Part shown: piece by piece, positions 1 through 9,497 of the stretch
Layout: each line of letters begins with the position of its first letter
How positions within the stretch are numbered: the first letter of the stretch is position 1
Assembly: GCA_032716605.1 (NCBI GenBank)
Contig: CM064552.1
Span: 8,742,023 to 8,806,022, forward strand
Reading direction: 5' to 3'
Length of the DNA stretch: 64,000 nucleotides
Source of the DNA: Paralithodes platypus
Lineage: Eukaryota > Arthropoda > Malacostraca > Decapoda > Lithodidae
The notes under the pieces: model-generated
The model's input: the letters and a program-made list of their open reading frames with translations, nothing else
Told to the model about the DNA's origin: nothing
Database searches by the model: none
Position numbers and translations under genes: made by a program

Positions 1-59
1 TTGGAGTGATGGGACCCATGGCTAAGTGCTTCTATTCTAGGCTAACAGAGAGCATTGCA

Positions 60-258
60 GAGAAGAAGCAAAGTAGCAGCCTGTATGAGGTTCCCCCTAC
101 AGTTCTTGTTGCTTAAATCAGCCCTGTGCCTTATAGGGGAACAAGAATGTTAGTACCAATACTAACAACAGTGGCAGACATGGACTATGAGGCAGCAGTG
201 GCAAAGAGTCGACTGGATTGAGGTTGCATAGCGTAGAACTTAGATGTAGATTACTGTC
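60..258 (-). pseudogene. Possible relic of a DEG/ENaC second exon
   Basis: At 203-228 the minus strand reads TLCNLNPVDS. Its DNA matches the functional exon at 57048 almost base for base over about 25 bp around CNLNPV, and a TATCAG acceptor-like site sits upstream at about 259. The FPAV part of the signature is not preserved and similarity fades after Val-Asp-Ser. It may be a decayed paralogous exon. The match is short, so the call is tentative. Confidence 0.35.
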
Positions 259-387
259 TGATATTTGTAACAATGTAATAAAAGTGGTATTAGTAGTAAT
301 ATTAGTAGTTTTTAAAGTATAAGTAGTGGTAGTATCATTATTATTATTGCTAGTATTGCTATTACTATATTTCGGTTCCATGTCATC

Positions 388-554
388 TCAACCAGTAGAC
401 CATTTCAATCAGTAGCTCTCAACCAGTGCCAAATTAACCCAGACCAACCAAACCAGTGCCAAAATATAGTACTAACCTAACCTAACCTAACCTAACCGTA
501 TTGGTTGATATGGTACTGGTTGAGAGCTACTGGTTGAAATGGTCTACTGGTTGA
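388..554. repeat. Inverted repeat enclosing interstitial telomere-like sequence
   Basis: The arms at 388-428 and 515-554 (CAACCAGTAGACCATTTCAA type) are near-perfect reverse complements. Between them, about 476-497 is a CCTAA run of about 4-5 units, the arthropod telomere repeat. Confidence 0.8.
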
Positions 555-811
555 GTTGACCGGTCACCCTATATTTCTGTCTAATACTCACTCCCCATCT
601 GTAATAAGGTATGTAGTACGGTCAGGAATATAACCAACAGTGCCAGTTTCACACAAACTGCCCAGCTTGAGCTCAGCATCATCATCATCTGCGGGGTTAG
701 GAAGGTTATTTATTATTTATATATGTAGCTTATTTTTATCTAGCTATCTGTTAGTTAGTTTATCCATCTATATTTCTATTGGTTGGTCTATCTGATTGTT
801 TGCCCATCGAG

Positions 812-1041
812 CGGTGTTTTGACAGTAAGCTAAATTTGTACATTTTTCGATAGAAAAATGTCTCCGGCGAAGCCGGATTTTTCCATTCAATGCTGGCTGG
901 CTATCGCTCGCCAGCAAGAAATCGACACCTGGATGGGGATAAATGTCTTAAAACAGTTGGCTGAATGGGGCCGAATGGATACAAGCCAGAGAAAGAGAGA
1001 AAAGGAGAGAAAGATAAGAAAAAGCAAGTGACCCCCCTTAA
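812..1041 (+). mobile_element. Family A element, right half
   Basis: Right arm of the family A inverted-repeat element: conserved hairpins (ACATTTTTC-GATA-GAAAAATGT and TCCGGC-GAA-GCCGGA), the GCTATCGCTCGCCAGCAAG module and the terminal ACCCCCCTTAA. The left arm is missing. Confidence 0.8.
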
Positions 1042-1174
1042 CCCGGCAAGCGCGATAGGCCTCACGGAAGGCTTCCTATAGGGAACGCGATAGGCCTCAC
1101 GGAAGCAGGACCATAAAAAAAGACTTCCATAAAAAAAAAGGGCCTATCAAAACAAAGGAATTTGTCTCTAGGTG

Positions 1175-1500
1175 AGATAATTCCCCTCCAGTACTCATCC
1201 ATGTAAATCTCACCCACCCCCCTCCCCTCCTTCCCCACCTTATTCCCCCCTCCCTCCCCTCCTCAATTATCACCTATTTTTCCTCTTATTATCATCATTT
1301 ATCGGTTATTTTTCTCTCCCGCGATAATGTAGCACAAGTGGGTTGCATAAAAGATCGTTATGCAACACCCAGACACCGGCACACACCGCCCCGCTCTCCT
1401 CAGTTGACCCAGACAGCGAGAGGGGAAGGCTGCCTGTCTCTCTCTCTCGCCTGAGATTATGACCGGGTGGCCAATATCTTCGTTTTTCACCACCCAAATG
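1175..1500. repeat. Dispersed repeat related to 61200-61480
   Basis: Pyrimidine-rich sequence with CCTCCTCAATTATC, ATTTATCGGTTATTTT and GAGATTATGACCGGGTGG matches the reverse complement of 61200-61480 in order. It contains no plausible gene; the short frames here are not conserved. Confidence 0.5.
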
Positions 1501-1772
1501 CTTTTCCCACTTATTTTAGCACTCTTGAAGGTTCATATATACATCATATATGTAAAATAAAAGCATACCGAAAACAAATAATGGTTTATATTGTAAATAT
1601 AACGAATTCTGTCAGAATCCAGGGCTAGAAATGCACAAATAACTACCCTAGCACCTACTGTCAAATCGCGCTTGTCAGGTTAAGGAGGGGGTCAGGTCAA
1701 TGTGTATTATATAAGGTCTTTGGTAGAGGTGGTCTTGGTCAGGTCACACGAATCTACCCTACTCAGATCCTA
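1501..1772. other. No recognised feature
   Basis: AT-rich sequence with no open frame, repeat copy or signal that I can identify; it leads into a CT microsatellite. Confidence 0.5.
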
Positions 1773-1776
1773 CACT

Positions 1777-1830
<54 letters not shown>
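1773..1830. repeat. (CT)n microsatellite at the 5' end of a LINE
   Basis: About 58 bp of pure CT, directly abutting the truncated 5' end of the LINE at 1832. Confidence 0.95.
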
Positions 1831-1833
<3 letters not shown>

Positions 1834-1896
1834 TTCCGACGAAACAGTTTTACTAGGTGACTATAACCTCCCCCTAATTGACTGGAGTCACGCCTA

Positions 1897-3042
1897 ATGA
1901 CAAGCTTCATCCAGGACAATTTTTTGACTCAACACGTAAAACAGCCGACGCGAGACAGGAATATACTAGACCTCGTAATCACTACCCAAGAAAATTTATT
2001 ATCAAACCTGGATGTAGGTGAACATCTGGCAACGTCCGATCATAAAATCTTAAGAATCAACGTTATAAGCAAATATTCCTCAGTAAAAACAACAGGAATG
2101 GTTTCGGACTTCAAAAACGCAAATTATGACGGACTTAAGGAATCGCTATCAAACATACACTCAAACCTCATAAATATAAACGAAGTAAATGAACTATGGG
2201 GACATTTTAAGTCTACAATTACAGAAGCGCATAAACAATTTGTACCCATGAAACCAAAACGTAGTACGAAATCAAGTATGCCCCCTTGGTACAGTAGAGA
2301 CATAGGCAAGGCAATAAGGAAAAGGAATCAACTCCACAAACTTGTAAAAAATAACACAAACACTGAAGTAATTAAAAACTTGTACAAAAATAGTAGAAGG
2401 GAAGTGAAAAAAATAATTAGGGCGAACAAACAAAATTACGAAATGACTATTGCCAGAGAAAGTGCCACAAACCCCAAAAAATTCTACAGTTACGTAAACA
2501 AAAATAAACAGATCAAAAGCGGAATCGGACCGCTAATAGAAGATGGCCAGACAATAACAGGCGACACAAACACGGCAAATCTGCTCAACAAATACTTTGG
2601 CTCAGTTTTCACAGAAGAAATTATCGATCATACCCTTGAAAATAACACCTCAACTCATGAGATAGGAGATTTCACCATCAGTGTTACCGAAGTACAAAGC
2701 AAATTGAGTAATTTAAATGTAAATAAGACCCCGGGACCCGACATGCTCCACCCGAAAATAATTAAGAATGTCAAGGACGAAATAGCAAAACCCCTGACAC
2801 AACTATTTAACTTATCACTACTACAGGGGATTGTACCGAGTGATTGGAAAGATGCGAACATTACGCCGATATACAAGAAGGGTAGCAAGGCCAAAGCGAG
2901 TAATTACAGACCAATTAGCCTAACTTCAATTGTAGGAAAAATCATGGAAAAAATCATTAGAGATAAGATTGTAGATTACCTCGAATCAAACAACCTAATC
3001 AAAATAGTCAACACGGCTTTAGATCAAATAAGTCATGCCTAA
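1897..3042 (+). pseudogene. LINE ORF part 1 (endonuclease end, RT fingers)
   Basis: 381 codons from the end of the endonuclease domain through RT motifs up to YLESNNLIK. The frame then shifts near 3004: the next motif, QHGFRSNKSCLTNLI, is only readable in the other frame. Confidence 0.8.
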
Positions 3043-3047
3043 CAAAT

Positions 3048-4184
3048 TTGATTGAATTTTATAACAAACTATTCACATATAACGACATGACGAAATCACT
3101 AGATATAATCTTCTTGGACTTTCAAAAAGCTTTCGACAAGGTGCCTCACCGAAAACTATTGGCTAAACTGGAGAGGATAGGTATCAAAGGTGAAATTCAT
3201 TCTTGGATAAAAAATTGGCTTACGGACAGAAGACAGAGAGTGGTGATAAATGGAGTGGAATCGGAGTGGGAGCCTGTCACTAGTGGAGTTCCACAGGGTT
3301 CAGTCCTTGGACCGGTCCTGTTTCTCATTTACATTAACGATATCGATGTAGGGGTAAACAACACCATTTCCAAATTCGCCGACGATACAAAAATAGGAAA
3401 TACAGTCCTGAACGAAGATGATAGAAATGCGTTGCAATCTGATTTAAACAAGATATCAGAGTGGTCGAAAAAATGGCAGATGCCCTTCAATGTCGATAAA
3501 TGTCAGGTGCTGCAGGTTGGTAGCAGAAATATGAAATACAAATACGAAATGAATGGCAAACAAATAAAAACCGCAACGGTAGTAAAAGACCTAGGGGTAC
3601 TAATATCTGAAAACCTAAAAACTTCCGACCAATGTATAGCAGCTGCAAATAAGGCAAACATAGCATTGGGCTTTATTAAACGAAAATTTACATATAAACA
3701 TGAAAATGTAATAGTGCCACTGTTCAAAAGTATGGTGAGACCCCACCTTGAATATGGTGTGCAGTTCTGGTCACCTTATCTGATCAAGGACATTGTAAGA
3801 CTCGAGTCAGTACAGCGTAGAGCGACGAAGATGATACCCTCATTAAGAAATAAACCATATGAAGAAAGACTTAAACGATTGAACCTGTTCTCATTAAAAA
3901 AGAGGAGGTTGAGGGGTCAGCTTATTGAGTGCTTTAAGATACTAAAAGGTTTCGACAAAGTCGATGTAAATGCACTATTCACATTAAACAATACTAATCA
4001 AACTCGCGGAAATGGAATGAAATTAAAAACCAAAAAGGCAAACCTAGATGTCACAAAGAGTTTCTTCACCTACAGTGTGGCGACAGAGTGGAATAAACTA
4101 CCAGCGAGAGTGGTGGAGAGCGACACAATAAACGCCTTCAAGGGAAGGCTTGACCTCTATCTGCAGAGGGCTGGGGTGATATGA
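3048..4184 (+). pseudogene. LINE ORF part 2 (RT palm, thumb, C-terminal domain)
   Basis: 378 codons with RT motifs A (FLDFQKAFDKV), B (SGVPQGSVLGP) and C (FADD). The C-terminal region has HLEYGVQFWSPY and LESVQRRATKMI, typical of CR1/jockey-type LINEs. It is the downstream frame of the same element. Confidence 0.85.
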
Positions 4185-4187
4185 ATG

Positions 4188-4188
4188 G

Positions 4189-4221
<33 letters not shown>

Positions 4222-4454
4222 TATGTATATGTATGTGTGTGCACTGTACAGTATGTATATATACTGTATATATATGTGTATGTATGTATGTGTATATGTA
4301 TGTGTATATATATGTATATATATATATGTATATGTATGTATGTGTATGTGTGTATGTGTATATATGCATATATGCATATTATAGTTTGTAAGGCCAGACT
4401 GCCTAGTAAGGACCTTGAGGTCTGTGTGGTCTGTGTATCTATGTAGCTCTATGT

Positions 4455-4500
<46 letters not shown>
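4188..4500 (+). repeat. LINE 3' tail: poly(A), TATG microsatellite, 60-bp unique core, (CT)n
   Basis: Poly(A) then TATG/TGTA repeats with GTGCACTGTACAGTATG, a unique core at about 4390-4450 (CCAGACTGCCTAGTAAGGAC), and CT repeats. The same order recurs inverted at 43055-42766, so this is one mobile unit, not chance simple repeats. Confidence 0.75.
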
Positions 4501-4503
<3 letters not shown>

Positions 4504-4528
4504 CCGCATTACCCATATATATAATATT

Positions 4529-4700
4529 ATGAATGTGTGGCATAGGCTATCAAGTGCTATAGTAGGATCAGGGACAATAGAGAGCTTCAAAATAACATTA
4601 GATAGACACATGGACGTCGTAGGATGGGTGTGAGTGGGATCTGCCCTGTATGTGCCAGTCGGCCTTCTGCAGAATCCCGTTTTCTTATGTTCTTATATAT
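4529..4700 (+). mobile_element. 3'-end fragment of another CR1-like LINE
   Basis: Encodes VWHRLSSAIVGSGTIESFK, the C-terminal piece typical of CR1-type LINEs, then about 95 bp of 3' sequence ending TTTTCTTATGTTCTTA before TA repeats. Only the last about 35 codons remain. Confidence 0.7.
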
Positions 4701-4829
4701 ATATATATATATTTATATATATACGATTGAGTTAAGTTAGGTTAAATAAAAATATAGTGTAATTAAAGCACAAGATAGAAGTACAATAACTAATACACAT
4801 ATATTTAAATTGCCGGTATGTAATTCTTG

Positions 4830-4965
4830 AATAACACACATAACAAAGCCACTCCAACAGCTTCCTCTCTCTCCAACACCCCTTCTCCCCTCTCTACACT
4901 CTTCAGAAAAATAGGAAAAGTAGAATGTAGATACGAGGTGCCGTTGTAAAGGCTTATCCCTCATC
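4830..4965. repeat. Dispersed repeat, inverted copy at 16740-16860
   Basis: About 130 bp containing CAACAGCTTCCTCTCTCTCC and GAGGTGCCGTTGTAAAGGC is the reverse complement of 16740-16860. No coding content. Confidence 0.75.
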
Positions 4966-5078
4966 TGATCTCAACACGTGTACAGTCACAAGTAATAATT
5001 CACGTTTGTTTGTTTTTTCAGTATACCCTGGCAACAATTAGACTATATGTTCTTCAGCTTAGGAAGGACGTCGACCCA

Positions 5079-5414
5079 TTAAGGGGAGGTATTTAGTTTG
5101 TTTCCTGCGTTTTCATCAAGCTTAAAATTACACCCCCTAGACCCCCTTTTAAGATAAATTTGTACATTTTTCGGTAGAAAAATGTCCTGGCCGGAGGCCG
5201 GTTGCTCTTAAATTACAGGCTCGCTATCGCTCGCCAGGAAAAAATCGACACCTTAATGGCACGAAAGGTCTTAAAATTGACAGAAATGGGGCAAAATGTC
5301 TTAAAATGTCAAAACTACTAGGGCGAACGTCTTAACATCTCAAAAGCAATGGGGCTAAACATGAGGGAGAAAGGGGTCCAGAAAAAAACCCTCCAGGTGG
5401 AAATCTCCCCTTAA
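5079..5414 (+). mobile_element. Family B TTAA-bounded MITE (full copy)
   Basis: Type copy of family B. It is bounded by TTAAGGGGAGGT and AATCTCCCCTTAA. In order it has TTCATCAAGCTTAAAA, a hairpin around TTTTTCGGTAGAAAAA, a GGCC-GGA-GGCC hairpin, CAGGCTCGCTATCGCTCGCC, then three to four degenerate about 31-bp units of the form ATGGGGCGAACGTCTTAAAA, and TGAGGGAGAAAGGGGTCCAG. There is no transposase, so it is non-autonomous. TTAA at both ends fits a piggyBac-type target site (inference). Confidence 0.85.
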
Positions 5415-5633
5415 CCCATACAATACCAGTGACATCTTTTTCATCATATTCTGGCAAATATAAGACGATTTTATTCAGCTTAGGAAGGACCTCTAGCAAT
5501 TAAAACAAAAAAGGCTTCAACCTATCTCAACCAACATTTGTAACTACCACAGATCCTTCCTAAGCTGCATGCTATCGTCTAAATATAGCTAGAATACAAT
5601 ATAACACACGCCGCTGCGTGCTCAAAGGGTTAA
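5411..5633. mobile_element. Family C TTAA-bounded foldback MITE
   Basis: Family C copies run TTAACCC-TTCAGTACCGGTGACGTC to the inverted GACGT-GCCGGTACTGAAAGGGTTAA, about 215 bp. Inner inverted segments are TTAGACGATTTTATTCAGCT, AGCTTAGGAAGGA and their complements. This copy shares its left TTAA with the family B element before it. Confidence 0.85.
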
Positions 5634-5767
5634 AAGGCTACTACTAAACTATCTCCATATACTCATCCTTTTAGCTACCATACATCCTTCCTAAGCTATA
5701 TATATTCGTCTAGATAAATTTCAAATAAAAACACAGGTACTGAAATGGCTGAATTGCATATATACAT

Positions 5768-5980
5768 TTTTTTTTTTGACAGCAAGCTAAATTTGTACAT
5801 TTTCGATAGAAAAATTTCTCCGGCGAAGCCGGATTTCTCCATACAATGCTGGCTCGCTATCGCTCGCCAGGAAGAAATCGACACCTGGATGGGGATAAAC
5901 GTCTTAAAACAGTTGGCTGAATGGATACAAGCCAGAGAAAGAGAGAACAGGAGAGAAAAAAAGAAGGTGACCCCCCTTAA
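5768..5980 (+). mobile_element. Family A element, right half
   Basis: Starts GACAGCAAGCTAAATTTGTAC, has the two hairpins and the GCTATCGCTCGCC module, and ends GACCCCCCTTAA. Confidence 0.8.
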
Positions 5981-6090
5981 CTGGGTTCGCTACCACTGCT
6001 TTTACAAGTAGCCTCGTATGGGTCAATATATCTGTTGTTCCTTGCTTTTCCTTTGTGTACACCTTTATAACGGTAGATTATTACGAACTA

Positions 6091-6486
6091 TTTAACCCCT
6101 TTATACTCTGGTTACCATTAGACGATTGTCTTTAGCTTACGATCTACCACTAGGAGGGAAGGGAAGGTTTTTTGTTTGTTCCCTAGACCTCCATCAAGCT
6201 TAACATTACACCCCCTAGACCCCCTTTCAAGATAAATTTGTACATTTTTTGGATAGAAAAATGGCCCGACCGAAGGCCGATTGCTCTTAAATTTCAGGCT
6301 CGCTTTCGCTGGCCAGGAAAAAGTTAACACCTAAGTTGCATGCAAGCTCTTAATATTGGCAAAGGATGGGGTGAAAGATCATAAATTCGCCAAACTAATG
6401 GGGTAAACGTCTTAAAATCTCAAAACTAATGTGGTGAAACATGAGGGAGAAGGGGGGCCAAATAACAAACGACCATCCCCCCTTAA
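6091..6486 (+). mobile_element. Family B copy within a family C fragment
   Basis: 6091-6150 is the left half of a family C element (TACCATTAGACGATTGT). A degenerate family B copy follows from about 6150 to the TTAA at 6483-6486. Confidence 0.7.
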
Positions 6487-6561
6487 ACTGCATAAAATCG
6501 TAACACTCTCAAACAAGATGGGTATGAAAGGGGTATTTAAGGTGTCCATAATAATCTACCA

Positions 6562-6905
6562 ACCTCGCTTTATTTCTCTTTCTCTTCCTCTCTCTTTGGC
6601 TTGTATCCATTCGGCCCCATTCAGCCTACTGTTTTAAGACGTTTACCCCCATACAGGCGTCAATATCAGTATATATATATTTTTGTTTTACAGCAAGCTA
6701 AATTTGTAAATTTTTCGATAGAAAAATTTCTCCGGCGAAGCCGGTTTTCTCCTTACAATGCTGGCTTGCTATCGCTCGCCAGGAAGAAATCGACACCTGG
6801 ATGGGAATAAACGTCTTAAAACAGTTGGCTGAATGGGGCCAAATGTATACAAGCCAAAGAGAGAGGGAGAAGGAGAGAAAAAAAAAAGCAGATGATCCCC
6901 CTTAA
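6562..6905. mobile_element. Family A foldback element (full)
   Basis: Both arms are present. The left arm has CTTTGGCTTGTATCCATTCG and CAGCCTACTGTTTTAAGACG; the right arm is the complement, ending GATCCCCCTTAA. The central TCCGGC-GAA-GCCGG hairpin is intact. Confidence 0.85.
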
Positions 6906-6968
6906 ATTGTCCATAATATTCTACCCACTTAAAGGTATATTGGTGGTAATAAACCCATCTTATACCAG

Positions 6969-7273
6969 TTAAGGGGGGTCACCTGTTATTTTTCTCTCCT
7001 TTTCTCCCTCTCTCTCTCTCTCGGTTGTATCCATTCAGCCTCATTCAGCCTACTGTTTTAAGACATTTATCCCCATCCAAGTGCCAGCATTGTATGAAGG
7101 AATCCGGCTTCGCTGGAGACATTTTCTATCGAAAAATTTAAAAATTTAGCCTCTGCAAAAACATATTTAAAAATATGCTGGCTCGCTACCGCTTGCCAGG
7201 AAAAACATCAACACCTGGATGGGGATAAACGTCTTAAAACAGTAGGCTGAATGGAACCGAATGGATACAAGCC

Positions 7274-7308
<35 letters not shown>

Positions 7309-7343
7309 AAAGGAGATAAAAAAAAGCAGGTGAGCCCCCTTAG
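6969..7343. mobile_element. Family A foldback element (full)
   Basis: TTAAGGGGGGTCACC at the left and GTGAGCCCCCTTA at the right, with GA-rich and CT-rich arms. It appears inserted in another dispersed repeat: GTCCATAATAATCTACC-like sequence at 6540 and 6905, and its relative near 33610. Confidence 0.85.
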
Positions 7344-7461
7344 GCAGGTAAATCACTATCAATATACCCAATGATCTTATATACCTTTATAATACCCTTT
7401 TTAATTTGTATTATATTTTTCACCAACCAACTTCACTTCTAAACTCAATTAATTAAATCAA

Positions 7462-7560
7462 CAAATGCATGTGGCTCTCCAAGGACTCGAACCTAGGACA
7501 CTCGGACCGAAATTCCGCGCACTTTTGCATTACGCTATTAAGACAGTTATAGCATAGAGC
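7462..7560 (-). repeat. tRNA-derived SINE fragment
   Basis: On the minus strand an A-box-like TAGCGTAATGCAAAAGTGC and a B box GGTTCGAGTCC are correctly spaced, and ATAACTGTCTTAATA lies upstream as in the copy at 33310-33380. The cloverleaf is not intact, so this is not a functional tRNA. Confidence 0.55.
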
Positions 7561-7604
7561 TAATTATATACGTTTATTTATGTACAATTGCTTAGGGGGA
7601 CGTG

Positions 7605-7930
7605 TTTTTATTTTACTCTCTCTCTCTCTCTCTCATACACACACACACACATATCTATATCTATCTATCTATCTATCTATCTTTTTGTCTATATCTATCT
7701 ATCTCTATCAATCTATCTATTATATTTTTCCTAGCATTAGATTATTTTACTCGATAATTTTGATCTTTAATGAAAAGGGTTAGCCTATCCACATAAAATA
7801 GTTAGAAATATGAAATGAGAAGATTTATACAAAACACAAAATAATGAAATGGTAGAGCTATAGGTGAAGAGTCTCTCTCTCTCTCTTTCTCTCTATCTCT
7901 CTCTATGCGTATTTATTTGCTCATTTATTT
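7605..7930. repeat. CT/CA/TATC microsatellites
   Basis: (CT)n, (CA)n and (TATC)n at 7614-7720, with further CT repeats at 7868-7905. No gene in this interval. Confidence 0.9.
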
Positions 7931-7939
7931 ATCATTTTA

Positions 7940-8250
7940 TTATTGTTTATTAGTGTCCCCCCTAGACCACCATCAAGCGTAAAGAAACTTTTTTAAGAAA
8001 AAAGAAAAAAGAAAAAATTGAAGGTCCCACCCCTTTCCCATTCTTAAGTAAGCCATTTTAGATTTACAGAAGAGTGACCATTACTTGCATTACTGCATGT
8101 CCACAAACATTTCAGTAATGTAAGCATGTTTCCTTCTATTTGTTTTATTAATTTTTATATTTTTATTAAGGTGACCGTTACAAAGTGGTGTACAATCTAT
8201 CTTATTCTAGTTACATTGTAGTTTATCTTATTGTACCAGTACCTCCCTAC
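7940..8250. other. AT-rich interval, trace of family B
   Basis: CCCCTAGACCACCATCAAGC at about 7958 is a family B remnant. The remainder, up to the RT/nuclease element, shows nothing I recognise. Confidence 0.45.
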
Positions 8251-8252
8251 AA

Positions 8253-9104
8253 TCAACCTAGTTGTTCCCCAATTCGTCCCTCCGCCACGACCATTTCAAA
8301 GTCCAAGTCTCTCACTCTTGTCCTCTGTAGCGGGGAGGACCTTGTACCCCTGAGACATAGGAATACAGACCTGAGAAGAGAGAAAGAGAGCCGGCATTTC
8401 ATCCAAGTTATGACTTGGCTTCTATGCTGGCGCTTTTTCTCCGATATTTGTTCAGCTAATCTGGCATAGAAGACACTTGCAGAAGGTCCCATACCTCCCA
8501 ACGATGAGAAGACCAGAGGAGTAAAGCTTCCTTGATCCCTGTTCAAAATTCTTTCTTCATAAGCGCGTTTTTTCTCACTTTCGTTTCTCAAGTATGCCGC
8601 CTTGTGTCCTCGCTCACGATATGTTTGTGCTCTTGGGTTGAAGATTCTAATGTCGAAAAAAGCCTGTTGTCCCCTCGTCCAAAAACCTCGAGCACTTACG
8701 TCCACTCTTGCTTCATTTGAAGTATTTGCAGTATTGTGGGCCAAGCGCTGTCCGTCCATAGGCAGAAGTTCCGGTTCGATTCTGACATCATGGCACACCT
8801 CGTCCAGCATTTGTGCAGTGATGTCTTGTACTTCATCATGCCGGATACAGATGAATCCTCCTTTCTTACAGGTCATACAGTGGTCTGGGTTGTTTATTTC
8901 ACCGCATGCCCATTTCAGCGGCAGGTTCGAAACTGGCCACCCATACCTCAAGGCTACGGCATCATTGAATTCTTGTTTATTTAAGCTGAAGCCTTTTTCC
9001 TTTATTGGTAATGATGTGAGCCAATTTGAAGCCCCCGTGTCTTGTGCCATCTCAACTCTCATTTTCAGTTCTTCACTACATTCGGTCTTAACCCTCTCCG
9101 ACAT
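8253..9104 (-). pseudogene. C-terminal Cys-His/nuclease-like domain of the RT element
   Basis: Open for 283 codons. The first five residues (MSERV) derive from the inserted MITE, so the ATG at 9104 is not a genuine start. Key segments are GASNWLTSLPIKEKGFSLNK, ALRYGWPVSNLPLKWACG, the Cys-His cluster, FTPLVFSSLGGMGPSA and CRLSFSLLRSVFLCLRGTRS. I recognise this arrangement from uncharacterised proteins widespread in invertebrate genomes. The domain has no stop codon, so the copy is young. Confidence 0.75.
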
Positions 9105-9320
9105 ATGACTCGATGTTGAGCCTATTAGGGATACTTTAAAGCCTTCATTACCGTCAGGGGTATTTATAAACCTTTAGTTTAGTTACTTCAACCTCTGCAG
9201 TTGTCTTTGAGTTAGCTGTGGGCAGAAAACTAATTTTGGAGAGGTAATTATAAGAGTGAGAACTCTATTTCGTATTGCTAATCTGGCAACCTCTGCGTCA
9301 TATGAGTCTGAAGGGGTTAA
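9088..9320. mobile_element. Family D TTAA-bounded MITE inside the RT element
   Basis: 233 bp, TTAACCCTCTCCGACATATGA to TATGAGTCTGAAGGGGTTAA, near-identical to and the same length as the copy at 12354-12586. It splits the RT element at a TTAA. Removing the MITE and one TTAA restores a continuous frame across the site. Confidence 0.9.
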
Positions 9321-9497
9321 TTTGTTCTAGGCTATGTTTCTGTCTCTCTTCTCTGCTCTTTGTAATTTCCTGTCTTGCATTTCGTTGTTCCTCTTCGTCC
9401 ACCTCATCATTTTCATTTTGCTCCCATATTTTTTCTTTCAGAGACGTAGTAAGTTTAAGGGAATTTTGGTACTCATGAGGTGCCGCCTCCGCTGGGT

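Larger units (their letters stand above)
1832..4187 (+). mobile_element. 5'-truncated CR1/jockey-like LINE with frameshifts and poly(A)
   Basis: Starts inside the apurinic endonuclease domain: LLGDYNLPLIDWSHA is followed by a stop/frameshift at about 1895 and then a frame with TSDHKIL, the catalytic His region. The reverse transcriptase follows: NKTPGPDMLHP, SNYRPISLTSIVGK, then a one-base-type frameshift near 3004. The second frame (3048-4184) has FLDFQKAFDKVPH, SGVPQGSVLGPVLF and the catalytic FADDTKIG (3375-3398), then the C-terminal domain ending RLDLYLQRAGVI. A poly(A) run of about 30 follows at 4189. The coding part is otherwise open, so it is a fairly young but dead copy. Clade assignment is from motif order only. 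Confidence 0.88.

Noticed and set aside
476..497. Chromosome end
   Set aside because: Only about 4-5 CCTAA units lie inside an inverted repeat, and ordinary sequence continues on both sides.
5745..6011. Conserved small protein reading LAIARQEEIDTW in families A and B
   Set aside because: The frame is open in some copies only because the DNA hairpin module is conserved. Most copies have stops or frameshifts, and there is no consistent start.
8602..9108. 168-codon plus-strand frame and neighbours
   Set aside because: Shadows of the minus-strand nuclease domain; no recognisable motif on the plus strand.
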